A program made the position numbers and the translations under genes. A DNA stretch of 13,646 bases from Thermoplasmata archaeon (GTDB lineage: Archaea > Thermoplasmatota > Thermoplasmata > Thermoplasmatales > Thermoplasmataceae), in contig JAJZNS010000057.1 in NCBI GenBank assembly GCA_021811635.1, forward strand, positions 1 to 13,646, written 5' to 3'. Below are positions 12,096-13,646 of the stretch, in pieces (position 1 is the first letter of the stretch; every line of letters starts with the position of its first letter). The notes under the pieces were generated by a model. The model had not been told where the DNA came from, did not search any database, and saw nothing but the letters and a program-made list of their open reading frames with translations.

Positions 12096-13584
12096 TGATT
12101 CGCAGCCTCCTGGTTACGAATTCCTTGCCCAGCCCATACAAGAAATAGCCAAGCCTTGGTCCCTTTTCCTTTCCGATTAGGAGCCTGTAGATTGCCATAA
12201 ATCCTTCCTCCTGATCTATGGCGCATGCCTTTATCGACTCATGAATTACATTGTGGATGTTTTCTGCATCCCATTCCGCACCTTCAAGGGCTGTCAGGAG
12301 GGTCGAGATGAACTGCCTCTCCTTCTCGGGCAGATTTACTCTTTCGTCTGCCGGCAGCATCTTGAACTTTGTTTCCTCAGGCGCATATGAATTCAGCCAC
12401 CTTCTGGCTATCTCAATCTCCCTGCGGACAATTTCCTCTCCGCCGGCATCGACCCTTGCGAGCCTGATAATGGAGTCCGGATCCCTGTATATCTGAATAA
12501 GCGTTACCAGGTGACGGAAGCTTACTGGAGCAGGTTTTTCTATCATTCCTGTGACTGAGCTGTACAGCAGAATGCTTTCCAGGTTTTCCTCAGACACCCT
12601 GTCCAACCCGAAGTAGGCCCTTTTGTATTTCTCCATCTCGTCCATCACGCTGAGAAGTCCAAGCCCGGGATCAAAGTTGATGTGCCTTGACGGCTGATTC
12701 TTGGCAAGTATGTACCTCAGAGCCTCCGGCGGGGAATTGCTGACGAATTCATAGGCAGAGACGTTGATTCCGGTGGAAGAGTGCATTACACCCTTTCCCT
12801 TCAGGAGAATTCTCTCGAACATCATGGGCTTAGGCGCCCTTATTTGGAATATCTCTTCTGCAATCCGCTTTCCGGTATCATACGATCCGCCGGCGGCACC
12901 ATGATCCTTCCCGAAGGGTTCAGTGGTCACCCCCAGGGCAAACCATTTGGCAGGCCACTCCAGCCTCCATGGCAGCTTACCATCGTCCTTCCTGACATCG
13001 CTCTTTCCGCTGTTGCCGCATTTACAAGTGTACTCCACATAAGGGAAAGAGATACCTGTGACTGTTGTGGTGGTGATCCTGCCGCAACTGCTGCACATGG
13101 GATTGTATGGTGCCCAGTTGCTCTCAAGCTTTCTCTGGGACACTTCCTGAAGTATCTGTTCGACCTTACCTATGTTTTCAAAAATCAATTTCGCAGCTTC
13201 AGCAAGTGTTCCGTTCTTGTAAAGATCGGATGATCTTATAACCTCTACCCTGACGTTTACGATGTCGAGTGTCTTCAGGAAGGGAGCCAGGTAGTATTCC
13301 GAGTATGACTGCTTTCCCTCAGGCGCAGGGATCCTGTAAAGGGGTTTCCCCACATGCTCCGAGTAGCTTGCTGGCAGGAATGGGTAAACCTTTCTGAGCG
13401 GATCTGCATCATCGCCAAGATAGATGAAACGAGTCTTCTTTTTCCTTCGAACTGCCGCCTTGCTAAGAATGTCCCCTGTTAGTATCTCCCTCATGTTGCC
13501 AATATGAATGGCGCCCGAGGGGGAGATGCCGGTAGCTATCACTTCGTCTGAATCATCCGTGAAAAAAGCTTCAGCCCAGTGCAT
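12088..13584 (-). CDS. lysS: Lysyl-tRNA synthetase, class I
   Basis: A 498-residue class I LysRS, near the usual 500-530. The HIGH motif is SPSGAIHIGN (residues 21-30). The class I LysRS blocks DDADPLRKVYPFL (58-70), WRLEWPAKW (206-214) and FGKDHGAAGGSYDTG (224-238) are present. A zinc-ribbon insertion has CSSC (Cys164, Cys167) and CKC (Cys187, Cys189). The KMSKS loop reads KGKGVMHSSTG (262-272), without the usual Lys before Met and with His in place of the first Ser; related enzymes with SSSTG are known. The C-terminal helical domain reads the anticodon. The enzyme attaches lysine to tRNA-Lys in the cytosol. The ATG at 13584 follows a weak GGTAGGTT sequence, and only 62 bp lie upstream, so the promoter may be incomplete. 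It leads an operon with the tRNA methylthiotransferase. Confidence 0.95.
   Translation of the reverse strand: MHWAEAFFTDDSDEVIATGISPSGAIHIGNMREILTGDILSKAAVRRKKKTRFIYLGDDADPLRKVYPFLPASYSEHVGKPLYRIPAPEGKQSYSEYYLAPFLKTLDIVNVRVEVIRSSDLYKNGTLAEAAKLIFENIGKVEQILQEVSQRKLESNWAPYNPMCSSCGRITTTTVTGISFPYVEYTCKCGNSGKSDVRKDDGKLPWRLEWPAKWFALGVTTEPFGKDHGAAGGSYDTGKRIAEEIFQIRAPKPMMFERILLKGKGVMHSSTGINVSAYEFVSNSPPEALRYILAKNQPSRHINFDPGLGLLSVMDEMEKYKRAYFGLDRVSEENLESILLYSSVTGMIEKPAPVSFRHLVTLIQIYRDPDSIIRLARVDAGGEEIVRREIEIARRWLNSYAPEETKFKMLPADERVNLPEKERQFISTLLTALEGAEWDAENIHNVIHESIKACAIDQEEGFMAIYRLLIGKEKGPRLGYFLYGLGKEFVTRRLRINA
12106..12110 (-). promoter_or_regulatory. Ribosome-binding site of the methylthiotransferase inside lysS
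   Basis: On the minus strand GGAGG ends 10 nt before the ATG at 12095, within the last codons of lysS. It supports this start and translational coupling. Confidence 0.6.
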
Positions 13585-13646
13585 AACCTACCATTATGAG
13601 TTGCCGATAATGTTTGTCCTGATAATAGACCTGATCCTAACTCCGG

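Noticed and set aside
12781..13233. 150-codon plus-strand open frame
   Set aside because: Fully antisense to the zinc-ribbon and catalytic part of lysS; no ribosome-binding site and no family.

Overview
The window reads as a piece of chromosome from an archaeon, most likely a member of the Thermoplasmata (Thermoplasma / Ferroplasma / Cuniculiplasma relatives). The evidence is an archaeal RNA polymerase subunit K, a class I lysyl-tRNA synthetase, an archaeal Dph2, an eukaryote/archaeal-type tRNA methylthiotransferase, and heavy use of AGG/AGA arginine codons. TATA-like elements lie about 24-28 bp before several start codons, which is the leaderless arrangement common in this group. A secreted sedolisin-type peptidase would fit an acidophile. 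Placement below class level is inference.

Layout. Bases 1-587 (minus) hold the N-terminal part of a secreted sedolisin (S53) precursor, cut by the window edge; it is followed by about 640 bp with no convincing gene and possible gene relics. An alpha/beta hydrolase (1226-1930, minus) and rpoK (2316-2492, plus) follow. A compact five-gene minus-strand operon then runs from a leaderless GTG at 7567 down to 2499: a DUF4129-like membrane protein, a polytopic membrane protein, a MoxR AAA+ ATPase, a DUF58 protein and a second polytopic membrane protein. Junctions are 4-bp ATGA overlaps or gaps of a few bases. It is an archaeal MoxR-DUF58-DUF4129 membrane module without a transglutaminase gene.

Divergently transcribed from that operon are two translationally coupled genes of unrecognised family (7873-8724, 8726-9460, plus). 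Next comes dph2 (9609-10616, plus), a radical enzyme of diphthamide synthesis on elongation factor 2. Converging on it from the right is a lysS - methylthiotransferase operon (13584 to 10851, minus), with the two genes overlapping by 8 bp.

How the genes fit together. The right third is concerned with translation: tRNA-Lys charging, probable ms2t6A37 modification (tRNA-Lys(UUU) is a classic substrate) and diphthamide on EF2. The middle is a membrane-associated MoxR system whose client is unknown. The unknown pair at 7873-9460 sits between the two and shares a 305-bp promoter region with the MoxR operon. I found no tRNA, rRNA, CRISPR array, intact insertion sequence or prophage. Nothing here can be declared a new system from sequence alone; the best candidates are the MoxR-type operon with its Phe/Pro-rich outer segment and the unrecognised gene pair.
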